61,437 nucleotides of DNA from Plantactinospora alkalitolerans (GTDB taxonomy: Bacteria > Actinomycetota > Actinomycetes > Mycobacteriales > Micromonosporaceae): contig NZ_JADPUN010000253.1 in assembly GCF_015690345.1 (NCBI RefSeq), forward strand, positions 1 to 61,437, given 5' to 3'. The position numbers and the translations under genes are program-made. Each line of letters begins with the position of its first letter. Position 1 is the stretch's first letter. Shown here one piece after another: positions 43,349-52,527 of the stretch. The notes under the pieces were generated by a model. That model saw only the letters and a program-made list of their open reading frames with translations, was not told the origin of the DNA and did not search any database.

Positions 43349-43585
43349 ATGAGTCAGGCAACGGATCTGGCGGCGGCGGCCGGCAGCACCGACCCGAGGG
43401 TCGGGCTGCGTGCGGTGGTGGCCCTGCGTCGGTTGTTGGAACGCCTGGAGGACGTCCAGGTCGACAACGCCCGGCGCCAGGGCTGGTCCTGGCAGGAGAT
43501 CGCCGACGTGCTGGAAGTCAGCAAGCAGGGCGTACACAAGAAGCACGCCGGACGCCCGGTGGGGCGTACCCAGGGAGGTTCATGA
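43349..43585 (+). CDS. Small HTH regulator
   Basis: A 78-residue protein. After a helical N-terminus (LRAVVALRRLLERLEDVQVD) comes an HTH, RRQGWSWQEIADVLEVSKQG then VHKKHAG, of the type found beside Clp-N proteins in actinomycetes. No ribosome site precedes ATG 43349 and the promoter places the start of the mRNA there, so translation is probably leaderless. Two palindromes cover the promoter and suggest autorepression. The stop overlaps the next gene (ATGA). Confidence 0.85.
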   Translation: MSQATDLAAAAGSTDPRVGLRAVVALRRLLERLEDVQVDNARRQGWSWQEIADVLEVSKQGVHKKHAGRPVGRTQGGS

Positions 43586-44166
43586 TGTTCGAACGGTTCA
43601 CGGTGCAGGCACGCGACGTGGTCCGGGGAGCCGTGCAGGAGCGCGACCGGTGGGGGCACCGCAGCGTCGGCACCGAGCACCTGCTGCTCGCGCTGCTCGA
43701 CGAGGAGAAGAGCTCCGTCGCGGGCCTGCTGCGGCAGGCCGGCGTCGACCCGGAGCGGGTGATCGCGGAGATCGACCGAAAGGTCGGCCGGGACACGGAG
43801 GAACTCGGCGACCGGGACGCGGAGGCGCTGCGGTCGATCGGCATCGACCTGGACGCGGTGCGTTCCAAGGTCGAGGAGTCGTTCGGGGTCGGAGCGCTGG
43901 AGCCGCCACCGCCCCGACGTAACCGGCGCGGCCTCTTCAGTGGATGGGAACTCTCCAGCCCGTTCTCGCCCCGGGCCAAGAAGGTGCTGGAACTGGCCCT
44001 ACGGGAGGCGGTCCACCTCAGGCACCGGCAGATCGGGGCCGAGCACATCCTGCTCGGGCTGATCCGGGAGGGCAAGGGACTGGCCGCGCTCGTCCTCACC
44101 GACGCCGGACTGGACCTCACCGAGCTGCGCCGCCGGACGATCAGCTCCCTCGACCAGGCCGCCTGA
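43582..44166 (+). CDS. Clp N-terminal-domain protein
   Basis: A 194-residue protein made of two Clp-N repeats, without the AAA+ ATPase of ClpC/ClpB. The repeats are FERFTVQARDVVRGAVQERD with VGTEHLLLALLDEE, and FSPRAKKVLELALREAVHLR with IGAEHILLGLIREG; a Pro/Arg-rich linker separates them. In ClpC this domain binds adaptors and substrates, so the free form may act as an adaptor or a stress sensor. It overlaps the HTH gene by 4 bases and shares its promoter. Confidence 0.92.
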   Translation: MMFERFTVQARDVVRGAVQERDRWGHRSVGTEHLLLALLDEEKSSVAGLLRQAGVDPERVIAEIDRKVGRDTEELGDRDAEALRSIGIDLDAVRSKVEESFGVGALEPPPPRRNRRGLFSGWELSSPFSPRAKKVLELALREAVHLRHRQIGAEHILLGLIREGKGLAALVLTDAGLDLTELRRRTISSLDQAA

Positions 44167-44177
44167 ACCGGTACGCC

Positions 44178-44197
44178 GGCCCGGGGCGCCCCGGGCC
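44178..44197. terminator. 20-bp GC palindrome, bidirectional terminator
   Basis: GGCCCGGGGCGCCCCGGGCC is a perfect palindrome between the convergent ClpN and DinB-like genes. As a hairpin it would have a small loop after opening the central pairs. Confidence 0.6.
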
Positions 44198-44247
44198 AGC
44201 GGGCGGTACCCCGACGGGCCCGGCCCGACCAGGCGGTACGCCCACGT

Positions 44248-44760
44248 TCAGTCGGTCGACCGGCCCTGCTCCAACTGTTCGCGGAGGATGTCGGCGTGCC
44301 CCGCGTGCCGGGCGGTCTCCTCGATCATGTGGGCGTAGATCCATCGCAGCGAGACCAGGCCCAGCCGAGCGTGCGGCACCGCGTGGTCGAGGGCGAAGCC
44401 GGCGGCCACCCGCCGCGACTCCGCGCACGCCTGCGCGTACTCGGTGAGCAGGCCCTTGACCGTGTCGTCCGGGCCGAGCGTCCAGCTCGGGTCGCCACCC
44501 TCCACCGAACCGGCGATGTCGGCCGGATCGCGCTGCGCAATCCGACGCTGGAACCAGGTCCGCTCGACCACGGACAGGTGCTTGAGCAACCCGCCGAGCG
44601 TGGTCAGCGACGGCACGAGCCGGCGCCGGGCATCCTCGTCCGACACTCCAGTGATCTTCTCCACGAGTTCCCGGCGCTGGCAGTCGAGGAACGCCTCCCA
44701 CACCGCCCGCTCACCGTCGGTGGTTACCAGTTCCTCGTGGGCGAGCGGGGGATCGATCAT
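44248..44760 (-). CDS. DinB-like (DUF664) protein
   Basis: A 170-residue four-helix-bundle protein of the DinB/YfiT superfamily. LTTLGGLLKHLSVVERTWFQ gives the first metal His, and IYAHMIEETARHAGHADILR provides the second and third His residues of the usual nickel/zinc triad. Actinomycete members include mycothiol- or bacillithiol-dependent transferases; the actual partner is not known. Single gene, convergent with ClpN. Confidence 0.88.
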   Translation of the reverse strand: MIDPPLAHEELVTTDGERAVWEAFLDCQRRELVEKITGVSDEDARRRLVPSLTTLGGLLKHLSVVERTWFQRRIAQRDPADIAGSVEGGDPSWTLGPDDTVKGLLTEYAQACAESRRVAAGFALDHAVPHARLGLVSLRWIYAHMIEETARHAGHADILREQLEQGRSTD

Positions 44761-44874
44761 GTGCCGAACTGTAGCGGCCGCGGCGGGTCCGGCCGCCGCC
44801 GATACCGCACCGTGCGCGGTACGTCACGCTGCTCCGGGTCGCTGACGGCGCCAAGCTGCTGCACACTGGCGGCC

Positions 44875-45900
44875 GTGAAGCGGCAACAGGAGAGCACCCG
44901 CGATGCGGCGACCGGGCCCGACGGACCACGGTCCGCCGTGGTGGTCAACCCGGTCAAGCAGACCGACATCGACGGACTACGCCGGACCGTGACCGACACG
45001 CTGACCGCGGCGGGTTGGCCGGAACCGGCGTGGTACACCACGACCGCCGAGGACCCGGGGCAGGGCCAGGCACGGCAGGCCATCGAGGCCGGGGCCGAGG
45101 TCGTCTTCGTCTGCGGCGGCGACGGCACCGTGATGTCCTGCGTCGGCGCCCTGGCCGGCACCGAGGTCGCGATGGCCATCCTGCCGTCGGGCACCGGCAA
45201 CCTGCTCGCCGCCAACCTGGGACTGTCGAACGATCTCGCCGCCGGCCTCGAGGTGGCGCTCGAACGGGGCCGGCGACAGATCGACGTCGGCGTCTGCGAG
45301 GACCAGATCTTCGCGGTGATGGCCGGGATGGGCTTCGACGCGCAGATGCTCGCCGCCACCTCGGAGACCACCAAGGCCCGGGTCGGCTGGCCCGCGTACA
45401 TCGTCGGGGCGATGCGACACCTGCGGGACCGGCCGATGAGGGTGTCGATCCGGATCGACAACCAGCCGCCGCTCCGGCGCCGGGCCCGGACCGTTCTGGT
45501 CGCCAACGTCGGGCGGCTACAGGGCGGGGTACGACTACTGGCCGACGCCGAACCGGACGACGGCCTCCTGGACGTCGCGGTGCTCACCCCACGGACGCTC
45601 AACCACTGGCTGTCGCTCGGCTGGGCGGTGGTCCGGCGCCGCGACCGGGTGCCCCGGATGGAGGTGCTGCGCGGCCGGCGCGTCACGATCACCAGCAACC
45701 GGGCGCAACCGCGTGAGCTGGACGGCGACGTCATCTCCCCCGGCCGTGCCCTGCGGGTGACGGTACGCCCCGCCGCGCTCTGGCTCTGCGTACCGCAGCC
45801 GGCGACCGAACCGGACCTGGCGGTGGACGCCGAGGCGGCGGCCGAACGAGGCGAACGCCGCGTGGAGGAGGGGCGAGGCGAGGTAGGGCACGGTGAGTAG
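44875..45900 (+). CDS. Diacylglycerol kinase-family lipid kinase
   Basis: A 341-residue kinase from GTG 44875. The nucleotide-binding core contains VVFVCGGDGTVMSCVGALAG (GGDGT motif) and ILPSGTGNLLAANLGL, and the C-terminal part has GFDAQMLA and LLADAEPDDGLLDVAVLTP. Family members phosphorylate diacylglycerol or related lipids, or sphingosine-type bases. It overlaps the YihY gene by 8 bases and is followed by PAP2 phosphatase genes, so the cluster is likely concerned with membrane lipid phosphate. Confidence 0.92.
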   Translation: MKRQQESTRDAATGPDGPRSAVVVNPVKQTDIDGLRRTVTDTLTAAGWPEPAWYTTTAEDPGQGQARQAIEAGAEVVFVCGGDGTVMSCVGALAGTEVAMAILPSGTGNLLAANLGLSNDLAAGLEVALERGRRQIDVGVCEDQIFAVMAGMGFDAQMLAATSETTKARVGWPAYIVGAMRHLRDRPMRVSIRIDNQPPLRRRARTVLVANVGRLQGGVRLLADAEPDDGLLDVAVLTPRTLNHWLSLGWAVVRRRDRVPRMEVLRGRRVTITSNRAQPRELDGDVISPGRALRVTVRPAALWLCVPQPATEPDLAVDAEAAAERGERRVEEGRGEVGHGE

Positions 45901-46984
45901 CACCAAACTGGTTCCGGAGACCCGGCTGATGGCGGACGAGGAGCTCTCCGCCGACGATGCCTGGCACGCCCTGCGCCGCCACGGCGGCTGGCACCTCATC
46001 CGCGACGCCTTCATCCGGTTCCGGTACGGCGACGCGTTCAGCCACTCCCGGGCCCTCGCCCTCCAACTCTGCCTCGCCGTGGTGCCGTTCCTGATCGCCC
46101 TCTCCGGCCTGATCAGTGACCTCGGCGTGGACGAGGGCGGCCTGGTGGTCGCCGACACCGTCATCGCGCTGACCCCGGGTGCGAGCGACGCCGTCGTCAA
46201 GGACCTGCTCGTCGACTCGGAGCAGACCGAGGATGCCGGCGAACTGGCACTGGCGCTCGGTCTGCTCACCGGGTTCGTCGCGCTGACCACGACGATGGCC
46301 CAGGTCGAGCGGGGGGCGAACCGGATCTACGGGGTGGAGCGGGACCGTCCGGCGCTGTGGAAGTACTTCCGCGCCGCCGTGCTGGCCCTCTTCGCCGGGG
46401 CGCCGGCGCTGGCCGGATTCTTCATCCTGGTCGGTGGCGGCGCGCTCGGCGACTCGGTCCGGACGCACTACGACTGGTGGGGCCCGCAGATCGAACTCGC
46501 CTGGGACATTCTGCGCTGGCCGCTCAGTCTCGGGCTGACCATCGTCGCGGTAGCGGTGCTGTTCCGGCACGCGCCGCGTCGCCGCCAGCCGGGGCTCTCC
46601 TGGCTGTTGTTCGGGGCCGGCTTCACCACCGCGTCGTGGTGGCTCGCCAGCGTCCTGCTCGCCGGCTATGTCAGCTACAGCGACGCGTTCGGCGCCACCT
46701 ACGGCGCGCTGACCGGGATGATGGCGCTGCTGCTCTGGGCCAACCTGACCGGGATCGCGCTCTTCGGGGGCCTGGCCTTCGCCGCCCAGTTGGAGGCGCT
46801 GCGGCTCGGCGAACACGAGCCCGCCGAGCCGGACCGCTGGGAGCCGGACCAGGCGGACCAGGACATGGCCGACATCGATCCCGACGGCGTCCTCGGCGCG
46901 GCGGTGCCCGCACCCCGCAGCAGGGGGAACCGGCTGCCGGACGCGGTCGGGACCGGCGGGAGCGGGGAGCCCCACGGCGGCTGA
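45893..46984 (+). CDS. YihY/virulence factor BrkB family membrane protein
   Basis: A 363-residue protein with a GTG start inside the end of the lipid kinase gene. It has about six membrane helices (for example ALALQLCLAVVPFLIALSGL, YFRAAVLALFAGAPALAGFF, LSLGLTIVAVAVLF, GLSWLLFGAGFTTASWWLAS) and the family pattern DAFSHSRALA near the N-terminus. The C-terminal 60 residues are acidic and cytosolic. Its substrate is unknown; proposed roles for the family include transport or envelope biogenesis. Confidence 0.9.
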   Translation: MSSTKLVPETRLMADEELSADDAWHALRRHGGWHLIRDAFIRFRYGDAFSHSRALALQLCLAVVPFLIALSGLISDLGVDEGGLVVADTVIALTPGASDAVVKDLLVDSEQTEDAGELALALGLLTGFVALTTTMAQVERGANRIYGVERDRPALWKYFRAAVLALFAGAPALAGFFILVGGGALGDSVRTHYDWWGPQIELAWDILRWPLSLGLTIVAVAVLFRHAPRRRQPGLSWLLFGAGFTTASWWLASVLLAGYVSYSDAFGATYGALTGMMALLLWANLTGIALFGGLAFAAQLEALRLGEHEPAEPDRWEPDQADQDMADIDPDGVLGAAVPAPRSRGNRLPDAVGTGGSGEPHGG

Positions 46985-47046
46985 CGGGTGTACCGAGTCC
47001 GCGCGGCGGGTACCGGGCAGGCCAGACCCGAGAAGGGAGTTCTGGC

Positions 47047-48600
47047 GTGACCAAGGTCGGTGGAGTGTTGCGACGGCCCCTCGGGCACTTTGCCGAGCGG
47101 AGCCTGGCCGGATTCGCCGTCATCGCCGGAACCGGCGTCGGGTTCGGCATCCTGCTGATGCTGGTGCGGTTCCACTGGGACCCGCTGTACCAGGCCGACC
47201 ACGAGACGGCCGCGTGGTTCAACGATCTGGTCTCGCCGTACGACGCGATGGTGACCGTACTCCGGGCGGTCAGCTCGCTGGGCGGCCGGCCGATCACGAT
47301 CTGGCTGGTCACCATCGCGGTGGTGGGCCTGCTGATCCGGCGGCAGGGCCGGCTCGCCTTCTACCTGATCGTCACCGGGGCCGGGGCGCTGATGCTCGAC
47401 CCCTCGCTGAAGGCGCTGGTCGGCCGGCTGCGTCCGGTGGTCGACATCCCGGTGGCCTCCGCTCCGGGCAACAGCTTCCCGAGCGGGCACGCCCTCGGAT
47501 CGATCGTCGCCTACGGTGCGCTGCTGCTGGTCTTCCTGCCGGCGATGCAGCCGAGATGGCGCCGAGCGGCGATCGGCATCGTGGCCGTGGTGGTGCTGGC
47601 GGTCGGCCTGACCCGGGTCGCGCTCGGCGTGCACTACCTCTCGGACGTCCTCGCCGGCTGGCTGCTCGGCCTGGCCTGGCTCGGTGTGACCGCGTACGCC
47701 TTCCGGCTGTGGCGCCGCGAGCGCGGCCGGCCGGTCCGACCGCTGGGGGAGGGGCTGGAGCCGGAGGCGGGACGGGAGATCGCACCCGCGCCGGCCGAGG
47801 AACACGTCCTGCCGCACCCCCGGGCCGCCGTCGCCGAGGTGCTCACCGGCTGGGTACTGGTCTTCGGCGTCCTGTACGCCTTCGGCATGCTGGTCAGCTA
47901 CTACGCCGCCGACACCTTTGTCGACTCGCTCGACCACGTGGTGCCGCAGTGGTTCGCCGCGCACCGGACCGAGGCGCTCAATGACGCCAGCTACTGGGCG
48001 AGCAAGGCCGGTGACACCCACGCCATTCTGCTCATCTCCCTGGTCTTCTGCCCGCTCGCGCTGGCGTTCTGGCGGCGCTGGCGGCCGGTGCTGTTCCTCG
48101 CGTTGACGATGTTCGGCGAACTCACCCTCTTTCTCGCCTCCGCCCGCGCGGTGGACCGGCCGCGTCCCGCGGTGCCGCACCTGGACGGCCCGCTGCCGAC
48201 CGCGTCCTTCCCGTCCGGGCACATCGCGGCCACCATGTGCCTCTGGGTGGCGATCGCGCTGCTGGTGATGCCGCGTACCGACCGGTGGTGGCGGTGGCTG
48301 ACCGTCGTCGCCGCGATCGTCATGCCGCTCGCCGTGGCGGCCTCCCGGATGTACCGGGGGATGCACCATCCGAGTGACTTCGCCGGCGCCCTGCTGCTGA
48401 CGGCCGCCTGGATCGGCGTCCTCTGGCTGGTCGTACGCCCGAACGAGGAGTTGCGGGCGGGCGCACCCGGGCGGGGGACGGGCAGCGGTCGGAAGGAGCA
48501 GACGGAGGTAGACGAGTCGCCGGAGCGGACCTCGCCGGACACCCCGGCCGGGTTGGGACAGCTCGACGACGAACTCGCCCGTGCCGCCCGGTCCGACTGA
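47047..48600 (+). CDS. Tandem PAP2 phosphatase membrane protein
   Basis: A 517-residue integral membrane protein with GTG start and AAGGGAG upstream. Two complete PAP2 domains occur. The first has KALVGRLRP, NSFPSGHALGS and LTRVALGVHYLSD (the usual SR is TR); the second has ARAVDRPRP, ASFPSGHIAAT and ASRMYRGMHHPSD. Each set forms the KxxxxxxRP-PSGH-SRxxxxxHxxxD active site for dephosphorylating phosphatidic acid, undecaprenyl diphosphate or similar lipids. The two halves are only distantly alike, so the fusion is old. Genes on both sides fit a lipid phosphate function. Confidence 0.92.
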   Translation: MTKVGGVLRRPLGHFAERSLAGFAVIAGTGVGFGILLMLVRFHWDPLYQADHETAAWFNDLVSPYDAMVTVLRAVSSLGGRPITIWLVTIAVVGLLIRRQGRLAFYLIVTGAGALMLDPSLKALVGRLRPVVDIPVASAPGNSFPSGHALGSIVAYGALLLVFLPAMQPRWRRAAIGIVAVVVLAVGLTRVALGVHYLSDVLAGWLLGLAWLGVTAYAFRLWRRERGRPVRPLGEGLEPEAGREIAPAPAEEHVLPHPRAAVAEVLTGWVLVFGVLYAFGMLVSYYAADTFVDSLDHVVPQWFAAHRTEALNDASYWASKAGDTHAILLISLVFCPLALAFWRRWRPVLFLALTMFGELTLFLASARAVDRPRPAVPHLDGPLPTASFPSGHIAATMCLWVAIALLVMPRTDRWWRWLTVVAAIVMPLAVAASRMYRGMHHPSDFAGALLLTAAWIGVLWLVVRPNEELRAGAPGRGTGSGRKEQTEVDESPERTSPDTPAGLGQLDDELARAARSD

Positions 48601-48652
48601 GCCCGGAGGCCGGAGCCGGACGGGCCGGAAGGGGGCGGGCGCCGGTTTGCGG

Positions 48653-49468
48653 ATGATGACGTACAACATCAGGAACGGTGGCCTCGACGGCACCGATCCG
48701 AGCCGCCTCGGCCGGATTGTCGAGGTCGTCGCCGAGCAGCGGCCGGACGTGCTGGCGTTGCAGGAGCTTCGCGGCCTCCGCCGGAACCGCAGCCGGCTCG
48801 ACTCGGTCGCGCGGCGGCTCGGGATGCGGCCGTACCTGGCCGGCGGATGGCTCGGGCAACCAGTGGCGGTGCTGGTCCGGCCGCCCGGCCGGGTCCTCTG
48901 GGCGGGACCGGTACGTCGTCCGTTCCACCACGGCGCCCAGCGGGTGGTGATCGACACGGACCGGGGACCGTTGACCGTGCTCGGTACGCATCTGAATCCG
49001 TACTCCGGTCGACGCCGGCTGCGCGAGGCCGGCTGGCTGATCGCTGGAGCGCGTCGGGCCGGGCCGGAGACCGGACCGCTGCCGGACCGTCTCGTCCTGC
49101 TGATGGGCGACCTGAACTCACTCGACCCGTGGACCGGGCACGACGAGCGGATCGGGCGGCTGCGTCCCGAGTACCGGAGCCGGCACCTGCTGCCGGACGG
49201 GGCGACGGTGGACACCCGTACGATCGCCGCACTCGACCGGGCCGGCTTCGTCGACCTGTTCCGGCGTCCGGGTCTCCAGGCCCGGGACACCGTGCCGACC
49301 ACCGGAGGCGGTGGGGCGGAGTTCTCCGGAATGCGACTCGACTATCTGCTCGCCACCCCGCCGCTCGCCCGGCTGGCCGGGCCGTGCCGGGTCGTCACCG
49401 GCGGCGCGGCGGAGTCCGCGTCCGACCACTATCCACTCGTCGCCGAGTTCGACCTGAACTTCCGGTGA
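48653..49468 (+). CDS. Endonuclease/exonuclease/phosphatase-family hydrolase
   Basis: About 271 residues from the ATG 48653; the frame is open to GTG 48581, overlapping the PAP2 gene, but without a ribosome site. The EEP fold is evident from MTYNIRNGGLDGT, DVLALQELRGLRR (metal-binding Glu), LTVLGTHLNPYSG, VLLMGDLNSLDPW (Asn/Asp) and ASDHYPLVAEF (final Asp-His). The substrate could be nucleic acid, a phosphoinositide-like lipid or sphingomyelin; next to lipid genes, a lipid phosphodiester is attractive but unproven. Confidence 0.9.
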   Translation: MMTYNIRNGGLDGTDPSRLGRIVEVVAEQRPDVLALQELRGLRRNRSRLDSVARRLGMRPYLAGGWLGQPVAVLVRPPGRVLWAGPVRRPFHHGAQRVVIDTDRGPLTVLGTHLNPYSGRRRLREAGWLIAGARRAGPETGPLPDRLVLLMGDLNSLDPWTGHDERIGRLRPEYRSRHLLPDGATVDTRTIAALDRAGFVDLFRRPGLQARDTVPTTGGGGAEFSGMRLDYLLATPPLARLAGPCRVVTGGAAESASDHYPLVAEFDLNFR

Positions 49469-49490
49469 GCCGGGTACGTCCTGCGCGCTG

Positions 49491-50138
49491 TCAGGCGCCG
49501 AGCCCGACGTCCCGGGCGAGCAGGGCCGCCTGTACCCGGTCCGCGACGCCGAGCTTCGCGAAGATCGCGGAGAGCTGGTTGCGTACCGTCTTCTCGCTGA
49601 GCCCGAAGTGTCGGGCGATCCGGGCATTGGTGTCACCCAGGGCGAGGCGACCGAGGATGTCCCGCTCCCGCGACGTGAGCTGGTTGAACGGGGCGGGCAG
49701 CTCGGCCGGGCCGCGTTGCAGCGTGGTGAGCACCGACGTCCCGATCCCCGGCCCCAGCACGACACCGCCCTGGGCGACGGTACGCAGGGCGTCGATCACC
49801 GCGTCCGGGTCGGTGTCCTTGAGCACGTATCCCCGGGCGCCCGCACGCAGGGCGCGGGCCACGATTTCCTCGTCGTTGGCCATCGTCAGCATCAGGACCT
49901 TGACGTCCGGGCAGGACTGCATGATCCGCTGGGTGGCGTCGACCCCGTCACCGTCCGGCAGCGACACGTCCATCGCTATCACCTGCACCCGGTTGGTGAC
50001 GGCGGAGGTGAGCGCCTCGGCGGTGGTCGCCGCCTCGAACACGTCGCTCACCCACGACTCGCCCTCGAGCATCGTCCGCAGGCCCCGGCGCACGACCGGG
50101 TGGTCGTCGACGATGAGAATCCGTCCACCGTGCACCAT
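49491..50138 (-). CDS. NarL/LuxR-family response regulator
   Basis: About 215 residues from ATG 50138; a longer frame to 50225 adds an unconserved Arg-rich leader. The receiver domain has RILIVDDHPVVRRGLRTMLE, the phospho-acceptor in VIAMDVSLPDGDG, the KDTDP lysine in YVLKDTDPDAV, and the C-terminal HTH has LTSRERDILGRLALGDTNAR and GLSEKTVRNQLSAIFAKLGV. Its cognate kinase is the gene just upstream on the same strand. Confidence 0.93.
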   Translation of the reverse strand: MVHGGRILIVDDHPVVRRGLRTMLEGESWVSDVFEAATTAEALTSAVTNRVQVIAMDVSLPDGDGVDATQRIMQSCPDVKVLMLTMANDEEIVARALRAGARGYVLKDTDPDAVIDALRTVAQGGVVLGPGIGTSVLTTLQRGPAELPAPFNQLTSRERDILGRLALGDTNARIARHFGLSEKTVRNQLSAIFAKLGVADRVQAALLARDVGLGA

Positions 50139-50244
50139 GCTCGTCGCCCGCCTCTGCACGCACCGCCGCGTCCTGGGGCGGAACCGGCGTCGGCGTCGGT
50201 CCATCCACGACGCCGGCTCAGCCATCGCGGTTCAGCGTAGCGGG

Positions 50245-52497
50245 CTACCCGAGCCGGCCCGCGTCGCTGTCCGGAGTCTGGCCGATAACGCCGTTGGCCT
50301 GGCCGGCGGCGGCGGGCTGAGATTCCGCGCCGCGCGGTTCCGGCACATCCGGTGTCGGCTCGGCTACGGAACGATGGGCAGTTCCCCAACACCCGTCGGC
50401 GCGATCGTGCACCGTATCGGACCCGTCGCCGGTGTCCGTCCGGACGATGGTCAGGGCATCGGCGGCCGGGAGGTTGGGGGTCGGACAATCGATAGTGGCT
50501 CGGACGTTGGGTACCGGGTCGGCGGCCGGCCGGTCGGTGATTGCCGGCTGAAACGGCAGCCGGACCCGGATCGACGTGCCGTGCGGGGTTCGCGCGGTGA
50601 TGTCGAATTCGCCGCCGAGCTCCGTCGCCCGTTCCCGCATGGAGTCGAGGCCGACACCGCCCGGCCGGCGTGGGCCCAACCCGACACCGTCGTCGACGAC
50701 CTCCACCGTCAGCGCCCGGTCCCGGTCCACGTTCACCCAGCAGGTGCTGGCCTGGGAGTGCCGGGTCACGTTGGTCAGCGCCTCCGCGACGATCCGGTAC
50801 GCGGCCACCTCGATCGCCGCCGGCAACCCCTGAAGGTTCCCCTCGACCTGCAACCGGACCGACAGCGTCGAACTCTCGAATCGGCCGCACTCGTTGCGCA
50901 GCGCCGCCGCGAGTCCCCGGTCCAGGGCCGGCGGCCGGAGCTGGTCGACGAGCTGGCGTACCTCGGCGGTGCAGGTCTGGAGGTCCGCCGCGAGCGCGTC
51001 GAGGATTCGACCGGTCCGGGGCTGTTCGGCGACGAGCTTCTGCGCGGCGCGTACCTGCATCGCCATGCCGGCGAGCGTCGGCCCCAGCCCGTCGTGCAGG
51101 TCACGGCGCAGCCGTCGCCGCTCCTCCTCCCGAGCGGTGATCAGCCGCTCGCGGGAGTCCTGCAGGTCGTGGATGAGCCGGACGGCGTCGGCCGCCACCG
51201 CCGCGTGCAGCGCCAGGTCCTTCAGCAGCCGCCGCTCGACCGGAGTGAACCGGCTGGCCGCGCTGCGGTTCGCGACGATCAGGCGGCCGACCCGTTCCCC
51301 CCGGGTGACCATGTCGAACGACTCGACGGTCGTGTTCGCGCTACCGTGCGCGGCGAGGACCCTGGGCCCGTCCCGCCCCTCGACCTCGACCGAGACGTGC
51401 GGCACCTTCAGGGAGCGCGCGATGGTCCCCGTCAACAGCGGCAGCACCGCGTTCGGCTCGACCGTACGACCGAGCAGGTCGCCGAGCCGCGCCATCACCT
51501 GGTACGGGTCGTCCCGGTCGCCGTAGAGGAGGCGGTTGACTCCACGCTGGACCCGACCGCGCACCGGTTCGAAGGCGACCGCGATCAGCCCGGTCGCGAC
51601 CAGCGACGCGTTCGAGGTGTTGCCCGCCATCAGCAGGTCACGCAGCAGCGTGATCAGCCCGACGAACCCGGCGATCACCAGCAGGCTCATCACCAGCCAG
51701 ACGATGGTCCGGTTGATCACCTGGTCCAGCCCGTACAGCCGGTAGCGCAGCACCGCGATGGCCATCCCCGCCGGCAGCGCCACAGCCATGATTACCCAGG
51801 CTCCGGGCAGGTCGATGGCCTCCAGCACGAGTCCGAGCAGTAGCAGGACCGCGGACGCCAGCAGGCAGGCCAGCTGGGCCCGGGTCTCGCCGTCCGCCCG
51901 GCGCCAGCGCAGCACCAGCGATACGAACGTCCCGAGCAGCCCCGCCAGGGTCGCCGCGATCGCCAGGAGCGCGACGAGTACGAGCGTCCGGGCCCGCTGG
52001 GTGGGAGCCGCCCCGGCGACGCTGATCAGGCTGTGCGGGTCGTCCAGGGCGGCGAGCGCGTAGGCGAGCGCGGCGATGACCGTGCCGCAGCCGATCAGCA
52101 CGGCGACCGGCCGCCATCGCGGGGACGGCAGTCGCCCGTCCGGAAACACCAGCAGGGCCAGGAAGATCAGTCCGTACGGTGGCCACCAGGCCCACTGACT
52201 CAGCCAGGCCATTGGCAGCAGGTTGCCCCAGCTCTCCGCGAGCACGGCCATGCTCGCCGCCCCCCCGGCGGCGAGCATGAGCCGACCCACGAGGTGTCCA
52301 GGTATTCCGACCAGGACCAACGCGCCCATCGTGGTAAAGGCGATCGCGATCACCGCGATCTCTCCGGTCAGTTGGACCGTCGTGCCGCCGGCGTTGAGGA
52401 GCTGCCCGGTGACCACGAGCGCGACCACTGCCGCTGCCCCGACCAGTGCGCTGACCCGTCCAACGGGCCACCGTCTCGTGCTTTCGGTGGACGTCAC
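50245..52497 (-). CDS. NarL-type sensor histidine kinase
   Basis: A 750-residue membrane kinase. Eight or so hydrophobic helices in the first 300 residues are followed by a GAF-like region, then a HisKA_3 dimerisation domain (EERRRLRRDLHDGLGPTLAG, phospho-His) and an HATPase_c domain (EALTNVTRHSQAS, VEVVDDGVGLGPR, GGVGLDSMRERA). An atypical tail of about 100 residues, rich in Pro, Asp and Ala and without known motif, follows the ATPase. It starts 30 bases after the small Cys-free gene, suggesting co-transcription with it and with the response regulator. Confidence 0.92.
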   Translation of the reverse strand: MTSTESTRRWPVGRVSALVGAAAVVALVVTGQLLNAGGTTVQLTGEIAVIAIAFTTMGALVLVGIPGHLVGRLMLAAGGAASMAVLAESWGNLLPMAWLSQWAWWPPYGLIFLALLVFPDGRLPSPRWRPVAVLIGCGTVIAALAYALAALDDPHSLISVAGAAPTQRARTLVLVALLAIAATLAGLLGTFVSLVLRWRRADGETRAQLACLLASAVLLLLGLVLEAIDLPGAWVIMAVALPAGMAIAVLRYRLYGLDQVINRTIVWLVMSLLVIAGFVGLITLLRDLLMAGNTSNASLVATGLIAVAFEPVRGRVQRGVNRLLYGDRDDPYQVMARLGDLLGRTVEPNAVLPLLTGTIARSLKVPHVSVEVEGRDGPRVLAAHGSANTTVESFDMVTRGERVGRLIVANRSAASRFTPVERRLLKDLALHAAVAADAVRLIHDLQDSRERLITAREEERRRLRRDLHDGLGPTLAGMAMQVRAAQKLVAEQPRTGRILDALAADLQTCTAEVRQLVDQLRPPALDRGLAAALRNECGRFESSTLSVRLQVEGNLQGLPAAIEVAAYRIVAEALTNVTRHSQASTCWVNVDRDRALTVEVVDDGVGLGPRRPGGVGLDSMRERATELGGEFDITARTPHGTSIRVRLPFQPAITDRPAADPVPNVRATIDCPTPNLPAADALTIVRTDTGDGSDTVHDRADGCWGTAHRSVAEPTPDVPEPRGAESQPAAAGQANGVIGQTPDSDAGRLG

Positions 52498-52527
52498 CCC
52501 TTCGACCCCTGCCCCAATCGAGTTTTT

